A stretch of 64,000 bases of DNA from JAMHWF01 sp048500255 (GTDB taxonomy: Bacteria > Pseudomonadota > Gammaproteobacteria > Burkholderiales > Burkholderiaceae_C), in assembly GCA_048500255.1 (NCBI GenBank), contig JASNYH010000001.1, positions 434,001 through 498,000 on the forward strand, written 5' to 3'. The notes below the pieces were generated by a model. The model was not told the DNA's origin. It did no database searches and saw only the letters and a program-made list of their open reading frames with translations. Of the stretch, positions 38,983-46,762 are shown in pieces (position 1 is the stretch's first letter; each line of letters starts with the position of its first letter). A program made the translations under genes and the position numbers.

Positions 38983-39549
38983 TTGGCCACCGACCTAGAA
39001 CTCTCCGACTTCCTCAAGAGCGTCGAGAAGCGGGCCTTCAAGCGAACCGTCTTTGCCATTCGGGACGACGATGCCGCGCTGGACATCGTGCAGGACGCGA
39101 TGATCCGCCTCGCCGAGAAGTACGCCGACCGGCCCGTGGCCGAACTGCCGCTGATCTTCCAGCGCATCCTGTCCAACGCCACGATGGACTGGTTCCGGCG
39201 CCAGAAGGTGCGCAACGCCGCCGTGCGCAATTTCTCCGACTTCGAGTCGGCCGACACGGACGCCGATTTCGATCTGCTGGAAACTCTGGGGGCCTTAGAG
39301 GGATCCATGGCAGCTGAGAGCGCCTCGGACTCGGTCCAGCGGGCCCAGATCCTGCATCTGATCGAGGCCGAGGTGGCCGAGCTGCCCGCGCGTCAACGCG
39401 AGGCATTCCTGCTGCGTTACTGGGAGGAACTCGATGTCGCAGAGACAGCGGTCGTGATGGGCTGTTCCGAGGGAAGCGTCAAGACTCACTGTTCGAGGGC
39501 AGTGCATGCGTTGGCCAAGGCTCTGCAGGCAAAGGGAATCGCGCCATGA
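38983..39549 (+). CDS. RNA polymerase sigma factor, ECF (sigma-70 family)
   Basis: Alternative sigma factor of 188 residues. Region 2 spans about 25-80 (HHALDIVQDAM-type segment DDDAALDIVQDAMIRLAEKY and FQRILSNATMDWFRRQKVR, the DNA-melting region). A linker rich in Asp/Glu (about 85-110) leads to region 4 with the HTH LDVAETAVVMGCSEGSVKTH (about 150-175). The start is TTG at 38983 (MATDLELSDFLKSVEKRAFK). Related Burkholderiales proteins start the same way and no ATG fits. Its stop overlaps the DUF3619 start (ATGA). The downstream membrane gene is the likely anti-sigma partner; no promoter target is known. Confidence 0.9.
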   Translation: MATDLELSDFLKSVEKRAFKRTVFAIRDDDAALDIVQDAMIRLAEKYADRPVAELPLIFQRILSNATMDWFRRQKVRNAAVRNFSDFESADTDADFDLLETLGALEGSMAAESASDSVQRAQILHLIEAEVAELPARQREAFLLRYWEELDVAETAVVMGCSEGSVKTHCSRAVHALAKALQAKGIAP

Positions 39550-40007
39550 ATCCGACCACGACACTCCGCCATCCCGCCGACCCCGAGGCGTTGCAGGCCC
39601 GTTTTGCCCGGCGCGTCGTGGCGCGCTTGGACAACGGCGCCGGCCAGGTCGGGCCCGACATCGCCGAGCGCCTGCGCTTCGCCCGCGAACAGGCACTCGC
39701 CAAGGCGCACGCGGCTCGCACCGCGGCGGCACCGGCCGCGTCGGTCGAGCACGTCGGCGGCGGCGTGTCGGCACTGCGCTGGGGCGGCGCCGAGCGCAAC
39801 CGCTCGCCGCTGTGGGTCAAGATCGGCTCCGTGATGCCGCTGATCGTGCTCGTGTGCGGGCTGCTGCTGATCCGTCACTGGCACCAGCAGGCCGAGATCG
39901 ATGCCGCTGCCGAGATCGATGCCGCCCTGCTCGCCGACGACCTGCCGCCCAGCGCCTACAGCGACCCGGGCTTCGCCGAATTCCTCAAGGCGCCGCCGCG
40001 CGACTGA
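39546..40007 (+). CDS. DUF3619 single-pass membrane protein, possible anti-sigma factor
   Basis: Protein of 153 residues with a cytoplasmic N-terminal region (RFARRVVARLDNGAGQVGPD and LRFAREQALAKAHAARTAAA), one transmembrane helix near residues 95-115 (SVMPLIVLVCGLLLI) and an acidic C-terminal tail ending DPGFAEFLKAPPRD. This fits DUF3619, known mainly from Burkholderiales. Size, single membrane span and a 4-bp coupled start with the sigma factor are what one expects of an anti-sigma factor, but no zinc-binding motif is present and the role is inferred from position only. Confidence 0.85.
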   Translation: MNPTTTLRHPADPEALQARFARRVVARLDNGAGQVGPDIAERLRFAREQALAKAHAARTAAAPAASVEHVGGGVSALRWGGAERNRSPLWVKIGSVMPLIVLVCGLLLIRHWHQQAEIDAAAEIDAALLADDLPPSAYSDPGFAEFLKAPPRD

Positions 40008-40011
40008 CGCC

Positions 40012-40818
40012 ATGAAGCCGGCCCTGCTGCCTCTCTGCACCGGCTGGCTGCTCGCAGCCGCCGCCGTGCTGCCGGGCGTCGCGTCGGCGCAGGCGCTGAC
40101 GCCGACCGCGCTGCCGTCGCGCACCTCGGCGCCCGCCGCCGGCGGCACGATGGTCCCGGTCGCCAGCGGGCCGACCTGGGGCAGCTTGACGCTCGAGCAG
40201 CGCAGCGCGCTCGCGCCGCTGCAGCGCGACTGGGCCACGATCGACGCGTCGCAAAGGCGCAAGTGGCTCGAAGTCGCCGCGCGCTTCCCGTCCATGCCCG
40301 CCGGCGAGCGCGCCCGTGTCCAGGCGCGCATGGCCGACTGGGCGCGCATGACGCCGCAGGAGCGCGGGCGCGCGCGGCTGCGCTTTCAGCAGGCGCAGCG
40401 CGTAGATTCCCAGGAGCGGCAGGCGCGCTGGGAGGCCTACCAGGCGCTGCCGCCGGCCGAGCGGCGTCAGCTCGTGACGCGCTCGCAGACCGCCGCGGCC
40501 GAGGTCGCCAAGCGCGCGCCGCGCGCACCGCGCGAGGCGCCGCTGGGCAAGACGAACCTCGTTCCCAATCCGGCGCATGCGACGCCGCCCAAGCCGGTGG
40601 CGCCGATCGTCGTGCAGGCCAAGCCCGGCGCCAGCACGACGCTGATGTCGCGCAAGCCGGCGCCGCCGCCGCACCAGCAGATCGGCATGCCCAAGATCGT
40701 CGCGACGCCCGAGTTCGTCGACGCCGCGACGCTGCTGCCGCAGCGCGGCGCGCAAGGCGCCGCCGTGCGCCAGCCGCTGCCGGCGCCCGCGACGCCGCCG
40801 CGCGAACCGGCCGAATGA
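40012..40818 (+). CDS. Exported DUF3106 protein
   Basis: Predicted periplasmic protein of 268 residues. MKPALLPLCTGWLLAAAAVL with a VASAQA cleavage site is a signal peptide. The central region (about 60-150) has a repeated pattern around Trp and Leu (LTLEQRSALAPLQRDWATID, RRKWLEVAARFPSMPAGER, RMADWARMTPQERGRARLRF), the DUF3106 domain. It recalls the LTxxQ-type helices of Spy/CpxP periplasmic stress proteins. The C-terminal 100 residues are Pro/Ala-rich and probably disordered. It lies 4 bp after DUF3619 and overlaps the RDD gene by 4 bp, so the module is one operon. Confidence 0.82.
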   Translation: MKPALLPLCTGWLLAAAAVLPGVASAQALTPTALPSRTSAPAAGGTMVPVASGPTWGSLTLEQRSALAPLQRDWATIDASQRRKWLEVAARFPSMPAGERARVQARMADWARMTPQERGRARLRFQQAQRVDSQERQARWEAYQALPPAERRQLVTRSQTAAAEVAKRAPRAPREAPLGKTNLVPNPAHATPPKPVAPIVVQAKPGASTTLMSRKPAPPPHQQIGMPKIVATPEFVDAATLLPQRGAQGAAVRQPLPAPATPPREPAE

Positions 40819-41309
40819 CGGCGGCGCCGCCGCGCGCGCCGAGCGTTCGCCGCCGGCTCGCCGCCTTCGTCTACGAAGGCGTGCTGTTGTTCGGCGTCGT
40901 GATGGTCGTCGGCCTCGCCTGGTCGTTCGCCATGCAGCAGCGCCACGCACTGATCGGGCGCCACGGGCTGCAGGCCGTGCTGTTCGTCGTGCTTGGCGTC
41001 TATTTCGCGTGGTTCTGGTCGCACGGAGGCCAGACGGTGGCGATGAAGGCCTGGCACATCCGCCTCGTGCGCAGCGACGGCCGCGCGGTGTCGGCGGCAC
41101 GCTCCGCCGCGCGCTACCTGCTCGCCTGGCTGTGGTTCGCGCCGGCGCTCGTGACCGTCTGGCTGGCCGGGCTGCGCGGCGGCGCCGCCGTCGCCGGCGT
41201 GCTGGCCGCCGGCGTGATCGGCTACGCCGCGTCGGCGCTGCTGCATCCGTCGCGCCAGTTCCTCCACGACGTGCTGTGCGGCACCGCGCTCGTCGACACG
41301 CGGGGCTGA
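40815..41309 (+). CDS. RDD-family membrane protein
   Basis: Small inner-membrane protein of 164 residues with about four membrane segments. The RDD signature is present: RRRLAAFVYEGVLLFGVVMV at the N-terminus (Arg and acidic residue in TM1 replaced here by Tyr-Glu), GQTVAMKAWHIRLVRSDG in the central loop and QFLHDVLCGTALV near the end. RDD proteins are proposed transporters or membrane-stress factors; no function is proven for this group. Its ATG overlaps the DUF3106 stop (ATGA). Confidence 0.85.
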   Translation: MTAAPPRAPSVRRRLAAFVYEGVLLFGVVMVVGLAWSFAMQQRHALIGRHGLQAVLFVVLGVYFAWFWSHGGQTVAMKAWHIRLVRSDGRAVSAARSAARYLLAWLWFAPALVTVWLAGLRGGAAVAGVLAAGVIGYAASALLHPSRQFLHDVLCGTALVDTRG

Positions 41310-41341
41310 GCTCGGCGCGACGCGGGCACAATCGGTTCAGC

Positions 41342-41725
41342 ATGACGAATCCGCACAAGGGCCACACCGGCGCAGCACGCCTGCTGCGCGCTACGCGCCA
41401 CTCGCTCGACGGCCTGCGCGCGGCCTGCATGGGCGAAAGCGCGTTTCGCCAGGAACTCGTGCTCGCCTTCTTCATGATGCCCACGGCCTGGTGGCTCGGT
41501 CGCGGCTGGGTCGAGGTAGCCCTGCTGGTCGGCTCCGTCGTGCTCGTACTGATCGTCGAGCTGCTCAACTCGGGCATCGAGACCGCGATTGACCGCATCT
41601 CGTTCGAAATCCACGACTTGTCCAAGCGGGCCAAGGACTACGCCAGCGCCGCCGTGATGTTGTCGCTGCTGCTCTGCGGCGGCATCTGGGTGACGGCGCT
41701 GTGGCGGCGGCTGGGCGCGGCCTGA
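41342..41725 (+). CDS. dgkA: Diacylglycerol kinase (undecaprenol kinase type)
   Basis: Small three-helix integral membrane kinase of 127 residues that phosphorylates diacylglycerol from lipid and osmoregulated glucan turnover. The family signature VELLNSGIETAIDRIS, with the catalytic Glu and the acidic Mg site, lies near residues 66-81. GESAFRQELVLAFF is the conserved N-terminal amphipathic region. It follows the RDD gene by 32 bp and precedes the LOG-family gene by 5 bp. It recycles lipid by-products and links to pssA only through phospholipid metabolism. Confidence 0.93.
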   Translation: MTNPHKGHTGAARLLRATRHSLDGLRAACMGESAFRQELVLAFFMMPTAWWLGRGWVEVALLVGSVVLVLIVELLNSGIETAIDRISFEIHDLSKRAKDYASAAVMLSLLLCGGIWVTALWRRLGAA

Positions 41726-41730
41726 CGACG

Positions 41731-42315
41731 ATGCAGAGCCTGTCGCTCTGTGTCTATTGCGGCTCGCGCAGCGGCGAAGACCCGGCGTATGCGGAGGCAG
41801 CGCGCGCCGTCGGCGAGCAGATCGGCCGCAACGGCGCGCAACTCGTCTACGGCGGCGGGCGAGCCGGCCTGATGGGCATCGTCGCCGACGCCGCGCTGGC
41901 CGCCGGCGCGCGCGTCGTCGGCGTGATCCCGCAGGCGCTGATGTCGCGCGAGCTCGGCCATGCCGGCCTGAGCGAGCTGCACGTCGTCGATACGATGCAC
42001 GAGCGCAAGCGCCTGATGGCCGAGCGCAGCGACGCCTTCGTCGCTTTGCCCGGCGGCATCGGCACGCTGGAAGAGCTGTTCGAGGTCTGGACCTGGCGCC
42101 AGCTCGGCTACCACGACAAGCCGCTCGGTCTGCTCAACGTCGGCGGCTACTACGACCGCCTGCTCGCCTTCCTCGGCGAGACGGAGGCGCAGGGCTTCGT
42201 GCAGCCGGCGCAGTCGCGGCTGCTGCAGGTCGACGTCGACGCCGCGGCGCTGCTGGCGCGCCTGGCGGAGCTGGCCGCGCAGGCGACGGCGCCCGACGAC
42301 TACCGTCGCATCTGA
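41731..42315 (+). CDS. LOG-family nucleotide 5'-monophosphate phosphoribohydrolase (TIGR00730)
   Basis: Cytosolic Rossmann-fold enzyme of 194 residues. The hallmark PGGIGTLEELFEVWTW (about 108-123) and an N-terminal LCVYCGSRSGEDPAY are those of the LONELY GUY family, which cleaves ribose 5-phosphate from AMP or cytokinin nucleotides. Bacterial members with YGGGRAGLMGIVADAAL are often annotated as Rossmann-fold or lysine decarboxylase proteins, the latter being incorrect. It starts at 41731, five bases after the dgkA stop, and overlaps the convergent MFS gene by 16 bp. Confidence 0.88.
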   Translation: MQSLSLCVYCGSRSGEDPAYAEAARAVGEQIGRNGAQLVYGGGRAGLMGIVADAALAAGARVVGVIPQALMSRELGHAGLSELHVVDTMHERKRLMAERSDAFVALPGGIGTLEELFEVWTWRQLGYHDKPLGLLNVGGYYDRLLAFLGETEAQGFVQPAQSRLLQVDVDAAALLARLAELAAQATAPDDYRRI

Positions 42316-43499
42316 GCGGATCGGCCGGCGCGCAGCGCGCACAGCGCGGCGATCGCCGCCGACGCCGCAGCGGCCCAGAACACCGATGCGAGGCCCCAGC
42401 GCTCGCTGAGCGCGCCGCCTGCCACCCCGCCGATCACGCCGGGGAAGCCATAGCCGATGACGGCGAACAGCGCCTGGCCGCGCGTGCGCAGCCGCGGTGG
42501 AAAGCGCTCGTTGATCAGCGCGATGCACGCCGAGTGGTGCGCAGCGAACGTCAGCGCATGCAGCGCCTGCAGCACGACGAGCACGGCCAGGCTGTCGCCG
42601 AAGGCCGCCGTGCCGGCGAAGCGCAGCGCCGCGACGGCGCAGCAGGCCGTGAGCCAGCCGTTCAGGTTGGTCGCATCCATGAAGCGCCCCTGCACCAGCA
42701 GCCAGCCGATCTCGACGCACACCGCGAGAGCCCACAGCCCGCCGACGACGCGCTTGCTGTAGCCGAGCGCGTCGAGGTGCAGCGAAAAGAAGATGTACAG
42801 CGCGATGTGCGCCAGCACCATGAAGAACAGCGACGCGAAGAACCACGCCACCGCCGGCTGCGCCAGCACGGGCCACAGCGGCGGCGCCGGTTCGGCGTCG
42901 TGCGCCGCGTCGCGCGCCGCCGGCAGCCGCCAGCACGCTGCGGCGACGAGCGCGAGCAGCAGTACGACGCCACCCGCGAAGGCGTCGAGCCCCCAGGCGT
43001 CGAACGCCCAGCCGGCAGCGAACACGGTGACGACGAAACCGATCGAGCCCCAGGCGCGCACGCGGCCGTAGCGACCGACGTCCACGCCGCCGCGCGCGTC
43101 GACGACCAGGCGCGCGAGCGTCGCCTCGGTCAGCGGCATCAGCGCGCTCGTGTTGACGAACAGCACGAACAGCACGGCGGCGAGGAAGGCGAAGCCCGGC
43201 GCCACCGGCCGCGGCACGAGCAGCAGCGCCGGCGAGACGGCGAGCGCCGCGCTCGCCGCGATGCGCGACAGCCGCACGCGCTGGCCGCTGTGGTCGGCCA
43301 GCCAGCCCCAGGCGTAGGGCGCGAACATCCGCGTCGCGCTGTTGATGGCGACCAGCGTGCCGATCGCCAGCGTGCCGAAGCCCAGTTCCTTGAGCCACAG
43401 CGGCAGGTACGGATTGAGATAGCCGATGAAGGCGAAATAGCTCGCCGACAGCACGGCGAACGGCCACAGCTCGCGGCCCGACGCGGCGGCGGCGCTCAC
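42300..43499 (-). CDS. MFS transporter, HcaT/MFS_1-like
   Basis: Twelve-TM major facilitator of 399 residues. ELWPFAVLSASYFAFIGYLNPYLPLWLKELGF is typical of the group related to the 3-phenylpropionate transporter HcaT. SATRMFAPYAWGWLADHSGQR is the MFS loop between TM2 and TM3, and RVRAWGSIGFVVTVF is also a family block. The substrate is not readable. The start is GTG at 43499 (MSAAAASGRELWPF); no ATG fits. aroC ends 22 bp upstream. Confidence 0.85.
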   Translation of the reverse strand: MSAAAASGRELWPFAVLSASYFAFIGYLNPYLPLWLKELGFGTLAIGTLVAINSATRMFAPYAWGWLADHSGQRVRLSRIAASAALAVSPALLLVPRPVAPGFAFLAAVLFVLFVNTSALMPLTEATLARLVVDARGGVDVGRYGRVRAWGSIGFVVTVFAAGWAFDAWGLDAFAGGVVLLLALVAAACWRLPAARDAAHDAEPAPPLWPVLAQPAVAWFFASLFFMVLAHIALYIFFSLHLDALGYSKRVVGGLWALAVCVEIGWLLVQGRFMDATNLNGWLTACCAVAALRFAGTAAFGDSLAVLVVLQALHALTFAAHHSACIALINERFPPRLRTRGQALFAVIGYGFPGVIGGVAGGALSERWGLASVFWAAAASAAIAALCALRAGRSAQMRR

Positions 43500-43521
43500 G
43501 CGGGCGGGGCGATGCGCAGGC

Positions 43522-44622
43522 TCAGCCGGCCGCGCCGGGAATCGGCGGCACCGGCAGGCGCACGTCGCCGCACTGCGCACGGTGGCGCAGCGCGTGATCC
43601 ATCACCACCAGCGCGAGCATCGCCTCGGCGATCGGCGCAGCGCGGATCCCGACGCACGGGTCGTGGCGGCCGTGCGTCTCGACGGTGGTCGGCCGGTTGG
43701 CGCGGTCGATCGACGCGCGCGGCAGGCGGATCGAGCTCGTCGGCTTGACCGCGATCGTGACGACGATGTCCTGCCCCGTCGAGATGCCGCCGAGCATGCC
43801 GCCGGCGTTGTTGCTGCGAAAGCCTTCGGGCGACAGCTCGTCGCCGTGCTCGCTGCCGCGCTGCGCGACGCAGGCGAAGCCGGCGCCGATCTCGACGCCC
43901 TTGACGGCATTGATGCCCATCATCGCGTAGGCGATGTCGGCGTCGAGCTTGTCGTACAGCGGCTCGCCCAGACCCACCGGCACGTTCGTCGCCTCGACAC
44001 GCAGCCGCGCGCCGACGGAATCGCCCGACTTGCGCAGCGCGTCCATCGCCGCCTCGAGTTCGGCGATCTTCGACGCGTTGGCGGCGAAGAACGGATTGTT
44101 CGGCACGTGCTCCCAGCCCTCGAACGGGATATCGATGTCGCCGATCGCCGTCATCGCTGCTCTGAATCGCGTGCCGTGCTGCTGCGCCAGCCACTTGCGG
44201 GCGACGGCGCCGGCGCCGACCATCGGCGCCGTCAGCCGCGCCGACGCGCGCCCGCCGCCGCGCGGATCGCGCAGGCCGTACTTGCGCCAATAGGGATAGT
44301 CGGCGTGACCGGGGCGGAAGGTGTCGAGGATGTTGCCGTAGTCGCGGCTGCGCTGGTCGACGTTGCGGATCACGAGGCAGATCGGCGTGCCCGTCGTGAA
44401 ACCCTCGTAGGTGCCCGACAGGATCTCGACGGTGTCGGGCTCGTTGCGCTGCGTCACGTGGCGGCTGGTGCCGGGACGGCGGCGGTCGAGTTCGGGCTGG
44501 ATGTCGGCCTCGCTCAACGCCATGCCCGGCGGGCAGCCGTCGATCACGCACCCGATCGCCGGGCCGTGGCTCTCGCCGAAGTTGGTGACGCGAAACAGCG
44601 TGCCGAAAGTGGAGCCGGACAT
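43522..44622 (-). CDS. aroC: Chorismate synthase
   Basis: Last enzyme of the shikimate pathway, converting EPSP to chorismate with reduced FMN. The 366 residues begin MSGSTFGTLFRVTNFGESHG, with the signature FGESHGPAIGCVIDGCP, then the second pattern GGGRASARLTA near 130 and the third RSNNAGGMLGGISTGQDI near 240. The start at 44622 is the family start; a longer in-frame ATG at 44652 has no support. It follows the CBS-domain gene by 86 bp on the same strand. Confidence 0.97.
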   Translation of the reverse strand: MSGSTFGTLFRVTNFGESHGPAIGCVIDGCPPGMALSEADIQPELDRRRPGTSRHVTQRNEPDTVEILSGTYEGFTTGTPICLVIRNVDQRSRDYGNILDTFRPGHADYPYWRKYGLRDPRGGGRASARLTAPMVGAGAVARKWLAQQHGTRFRAAMTAIGDIDIPFEGWEHVPNNPFFAANASKIAELEAAMDALRKSGDSVGARLRVEATNVPVGLGEPLYDKLDADIAYAMMGINAVKGVEIGAGFACVAQRGSEHGDELSPEGFRSNNAGGMLGGISTGQDIVVTIAVKPTSSIRLPRASIDRANRPTTVETHGRHDPCVGIRAAPIAEAMLALVVMDHALRHRAQCGDVRLPVPPIPGAAG

Positions 44623-44708
44623 GGGAGCGTGATGGCGAAACGAAGACGCCACCCGAGGCGCGAGCCCGGGCGGCGAGGCTGGCGAATGTCGCCGATTCTA
44701 GGCGCGCG

Positions 44709-45173
44709 TCACGCCGCCTTGCCGGCTGCGGCCTCTTCCTCGACCGGCCAGTCGCGGATGTAGGCCTTGAGCATGCGGTTCTCGAAATCCTGGCTCTCGA
44801 CGACGGCCTTGGCGACGTCGTGGAACGAGATCACGCCCATCAGCGTGCGCCCGTTCATCACCGGCATGTAGCGCGCATGGCGGCCGAGCATCATGCGGCG
44901 CACCTCGTCGATGACGGTGTCGGGCGTGCAGGTCAGCGGTGCGTCGTCCATCACGCTGCCCACCAGCGCACCGTTGACGGAGCCGCCGTTGCGCACGATC
45001 GTGGCGAGCACTTCGCGGAAGGTGAGCATGCCCACCACGTCGCCGTGCGACATCACGACGAGCGAGCCGATGTCGCGCTCGACCATCGTGACCAGTGCGT
45101 CGGCGAGCGGTGTCTGCGGATCGACGCAGTACAACGTGCCGCCCTTGACCCGCAGGATGTCGCTGACCTTCAT
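44709..45173 (-). CDS. Tandem CBS-domain protein
   Basis: Cytosolic protein of 154 residues consisting of two CBS motifs forming one Bateman module. The first lies at about 5-65 (MKVSDILRVKGGTLYCVDPQ, ALVTMVERDIGSLVVMSHGDVVGMLTFREVL), the second at about 80-135 (HARYMPVMNGRTLMGVISFHDVAKAV). Such modules bind adenine nucleotides and sense energy state. GGGAGG lies seven bases before the ATG. No effector domain is attached, so the partner is unknown. It is divergent from the glycyl-radical fragment. Confidence 0.9.
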   Translation of the reverse strand: MKVSDILRVKGGTLYCVDPQTPLADALVTMVERDIGSLVVMSHGDVVGMLTFREVLATIVRNGGSVNGALVGSVMDDAPLTCTPDTVIDEVRRMMLGRHARYMPVMNGRTLMGVISFHDVAKAVVESQDFENRMLKAYIRDWPVEEEAAAGKAA

Positions 45174-45273
45174 GGTGCTGCCTCCCCTCGTGACGACCGA
45201 TGACGCGGTCAACATAGCGCACCGGGCGGCGCGGCGGCAATACCCCCGAACGGGAATCCGCGGGTCATCCCTG

Positions 45274-45498
45274 ATGCCACGGGGGCAGCCCGCGCCGCCC
45301 GTGTCGTCAGGGCTGGGACGGCACGACGAGGCCGGGTCGCACGTCGTCGACCGCTCGACGCTGCTCGACGCGCAGCGCAACCCCGAGAAGTACCGCAACC
45401 TGGCGGTGCGCGTGGCCGGCTACGGCGCCTACTTCGCGCAGATCGGCAAGGACATGCAGGAAGAAGTGATCCGGCGCACCGAGCACCACGCGGTCTGA
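45274..45498 (+). CDS. Stand-alone glycyl-radical domain (C-terminal fragment of a PFL/TMA-lyase-type enzyme)
   Basis: A 74-residue protein. Residues 22-74 read like the last 50 residues of PflD/glycerol dehydratase/choline TMA-lyase-type glycyl-radical enzymes: VVDRSTLLDAQRNPEKYRNL, the radical motif RVAGY (residues 46-50, Gly49), then GAYFAQIGKDMQEEVIRRTE. The full enzymes have about 800 residues; nothing upstream encodes their barrel, because that DNA is the CBS promoter and the antisense of the CBS gene. It is either a remnant of a lost gene or an autonomous radical cofactor like E. coli GrcA (YfiD). The reading frame is intact and codon use matches its neighbours. The start is uncertain (GTG 45301 possible; no good ribosome site). 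No activating enzyme is seen nearby. Confidence 0.6.
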   Translation: MPRGQPAPPVSSGLGRHDEAGSHVVDRSTLLDAQRNPEKYRNLAVRVAGYGAYFAQIGKDMQEEVIRRTEHHAV

Positions 45499-45511
45499 TC
45501 GCCCTGCCTCG

Positions 45512-46744
45512 CTAGTCGATGACTTCGCGCAGGCTCATCGCCTCGAAGCGCGCGCCGCGCCGGAAGGCAGCGACGGCAGGCGCGCGCTCGATCAGCAGCC
45601 GATCGATCAGCGGCTCGGCGGGCGTGGCGCCGGGATCGCACAGCAGCACGTAGCGCGCCGCCGCGCCCTCGTCGAGCAGGCCGATCCAGTCGAGATCGAC
45701 CATGACCTCGAGCAGCGGCTCGATCTGCAGCGGATCGGCACGCAGCGTGCGTGCCAGCGTCTCGAGCGCGGCGCCGCGCTCGCCGCGGCGGTGCGCCGCC
45801 TCGAGCTCGCGCAGCAACTGCACGGCGAGGTGGAAGCGGTAGCCCGGAATGCCGGCGCGGCGCACGATGCGCATCTGCAGGCTCGGCGCATAGGCGGCGA
45901 TCACGGCGCCGAGCAGCACGACAACCCAGCCGAGATAGATCCACACCAGGAAGATCGGCACCGTGGCGAAGGCGCCGTAGACCATCGAGTAGGTCGGCAC
46001 GCCGGCCACGTACAGCGCCAGCAGCCGCTGCGCGACGGCGAAGCCCGCTGCGACGAACACGCCGCCGGCCAGCGCGTGGCGCCACAGCACCTGCGTGTTG
46101 GGCACGGTGCGGAACAGCGCCGCCATGCCGAGCGCGAAAAGCACGAATTCGACGGCGTTGAGCAGCAAGGTCACGCCGCCCGGCACGCCGCCGACGATGC
46201 CGCGCGACGCCGACACGAAGTACGACGTGAGCGTCAGGCTGCCGCCGAGCAGCAGCGGCCCGAGCGTCGCCGCCGCCCAGTAGACGAGCACCCGCTGCGC
46301 GATCGGCCGCGGCCGGCGCACGCGCCAGATGTTGTTGAGCGTACGGTCGATCGTCAGCATCAGCGCGATCGCCGTCAGCACGAGCACGACGAGGCCCACC
46401 GTGCCCAACCGGTTGGCCTTGGTCGCGAACTGCGTCAGCGCGCCCAGCACCGGCTTGGCGATCGTGTCGGGCACGAGCGACTGCAGAAAGTACTTCTCGA
46501 GCGCGCGCTGGAACGATGCGAACATCGGGAACGCCGAGAACACGGCCAGCGCCACGGTGAACAGCGGCACCAGCGCGATCGTCGTCGTGAACGTGAGGCT
46601 GCCGGCGGTCAAGCCGAGGCGGTCCTCGCGGAAGCGCTGGCGCAGCGTGCGCAGCGTGTCGAGCCAGGGCCAGGTCTGCAGCGTCTGCCACAGCGTCGCG
46701 GCCTGCGCGCGCCAGCCGTGCTTCAGGGCCATCGGATTCGGCAT
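45512..46744 (-). CDS. YihY/BrkB-family inner-membrane protein with C-terminal regulatory domain
   Basis: Protein of 410 residues. Six membrane segments (about 40-290) follow the YihY/ribonuclease-BN-like pattern: RLGLTAGSLTFTTTIALVPLF near residue 42, TLNNIWRVRRPRPIAQR, and PIFLVWIYLGWVVVLLGAVIAAY. The C-terminal 110 residues are soluble and winged-helix-like. The name RNase BN is obsolete for this family, whose function is unknown. The start at 46744 (MPNPMALKHGWRAQ) has no clear ribosome site; ATG 46732 is possible. It is divergent from DUF2069 with only 18 bp between the starts. Confidence 0.85.
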   Translation of the reverse strand: MPNPMALKHGWRAQAATLWQTLQTWPWLDTLRTLRQRFREDRLGLTAGSLTFTTTIALVPLFTVALAVFSAFPMFASFQRALEKYFLQSLVPDTIAKPVLGALTQFATKANRLGTVGLVVLVLTAIALMLTIDRTLNNIWRVRRPRPIAQRVLVYWAAATLGPLLLGGSLTLTSYFVSASRGIVGGVPGGVTLLLNAVEFVLFALGMAALFRTVPNTQVLWRHALAGGVFVAAGFAVAQRLLALYVAGVPTYSMVYGAFATVPIFLVWIYLGWVVVLLGAVIAAYAPSLQMRIVRRAGIPGYRFHLAVQLLRELEAAHRRGERGAALETLARTLRADPLQIEPLLEVMVDLDWIGLLDEGAAARYVLLCDPGATPAEPLIDRLLIERAPAVAAFRRGARFEAMSLREVID

Positions 46745-46762
46745 GGTCACTATGATGCCAGC

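Noticed and set aside
41731..42315. Annotation of the LOG-family gene as lysine decarboxylase
   Set aside because: PGGIGTLEE belongs to the phosphoribohydrolase family; the decarboxylase label is a known propagated error.
45307..45489. 60-codon minus-strand frame opposite the glycyl-radical fragment
   Set aside because: No ribosome site or family resemblance; the plus-strand frame carries the RVAGY motif.
45512..46744. Annotation of the YihY-type protein as ribonuclease BN
   Set aside because: RNase BN activity belongs to another protein (ElaC); this family has no nuclease motif.
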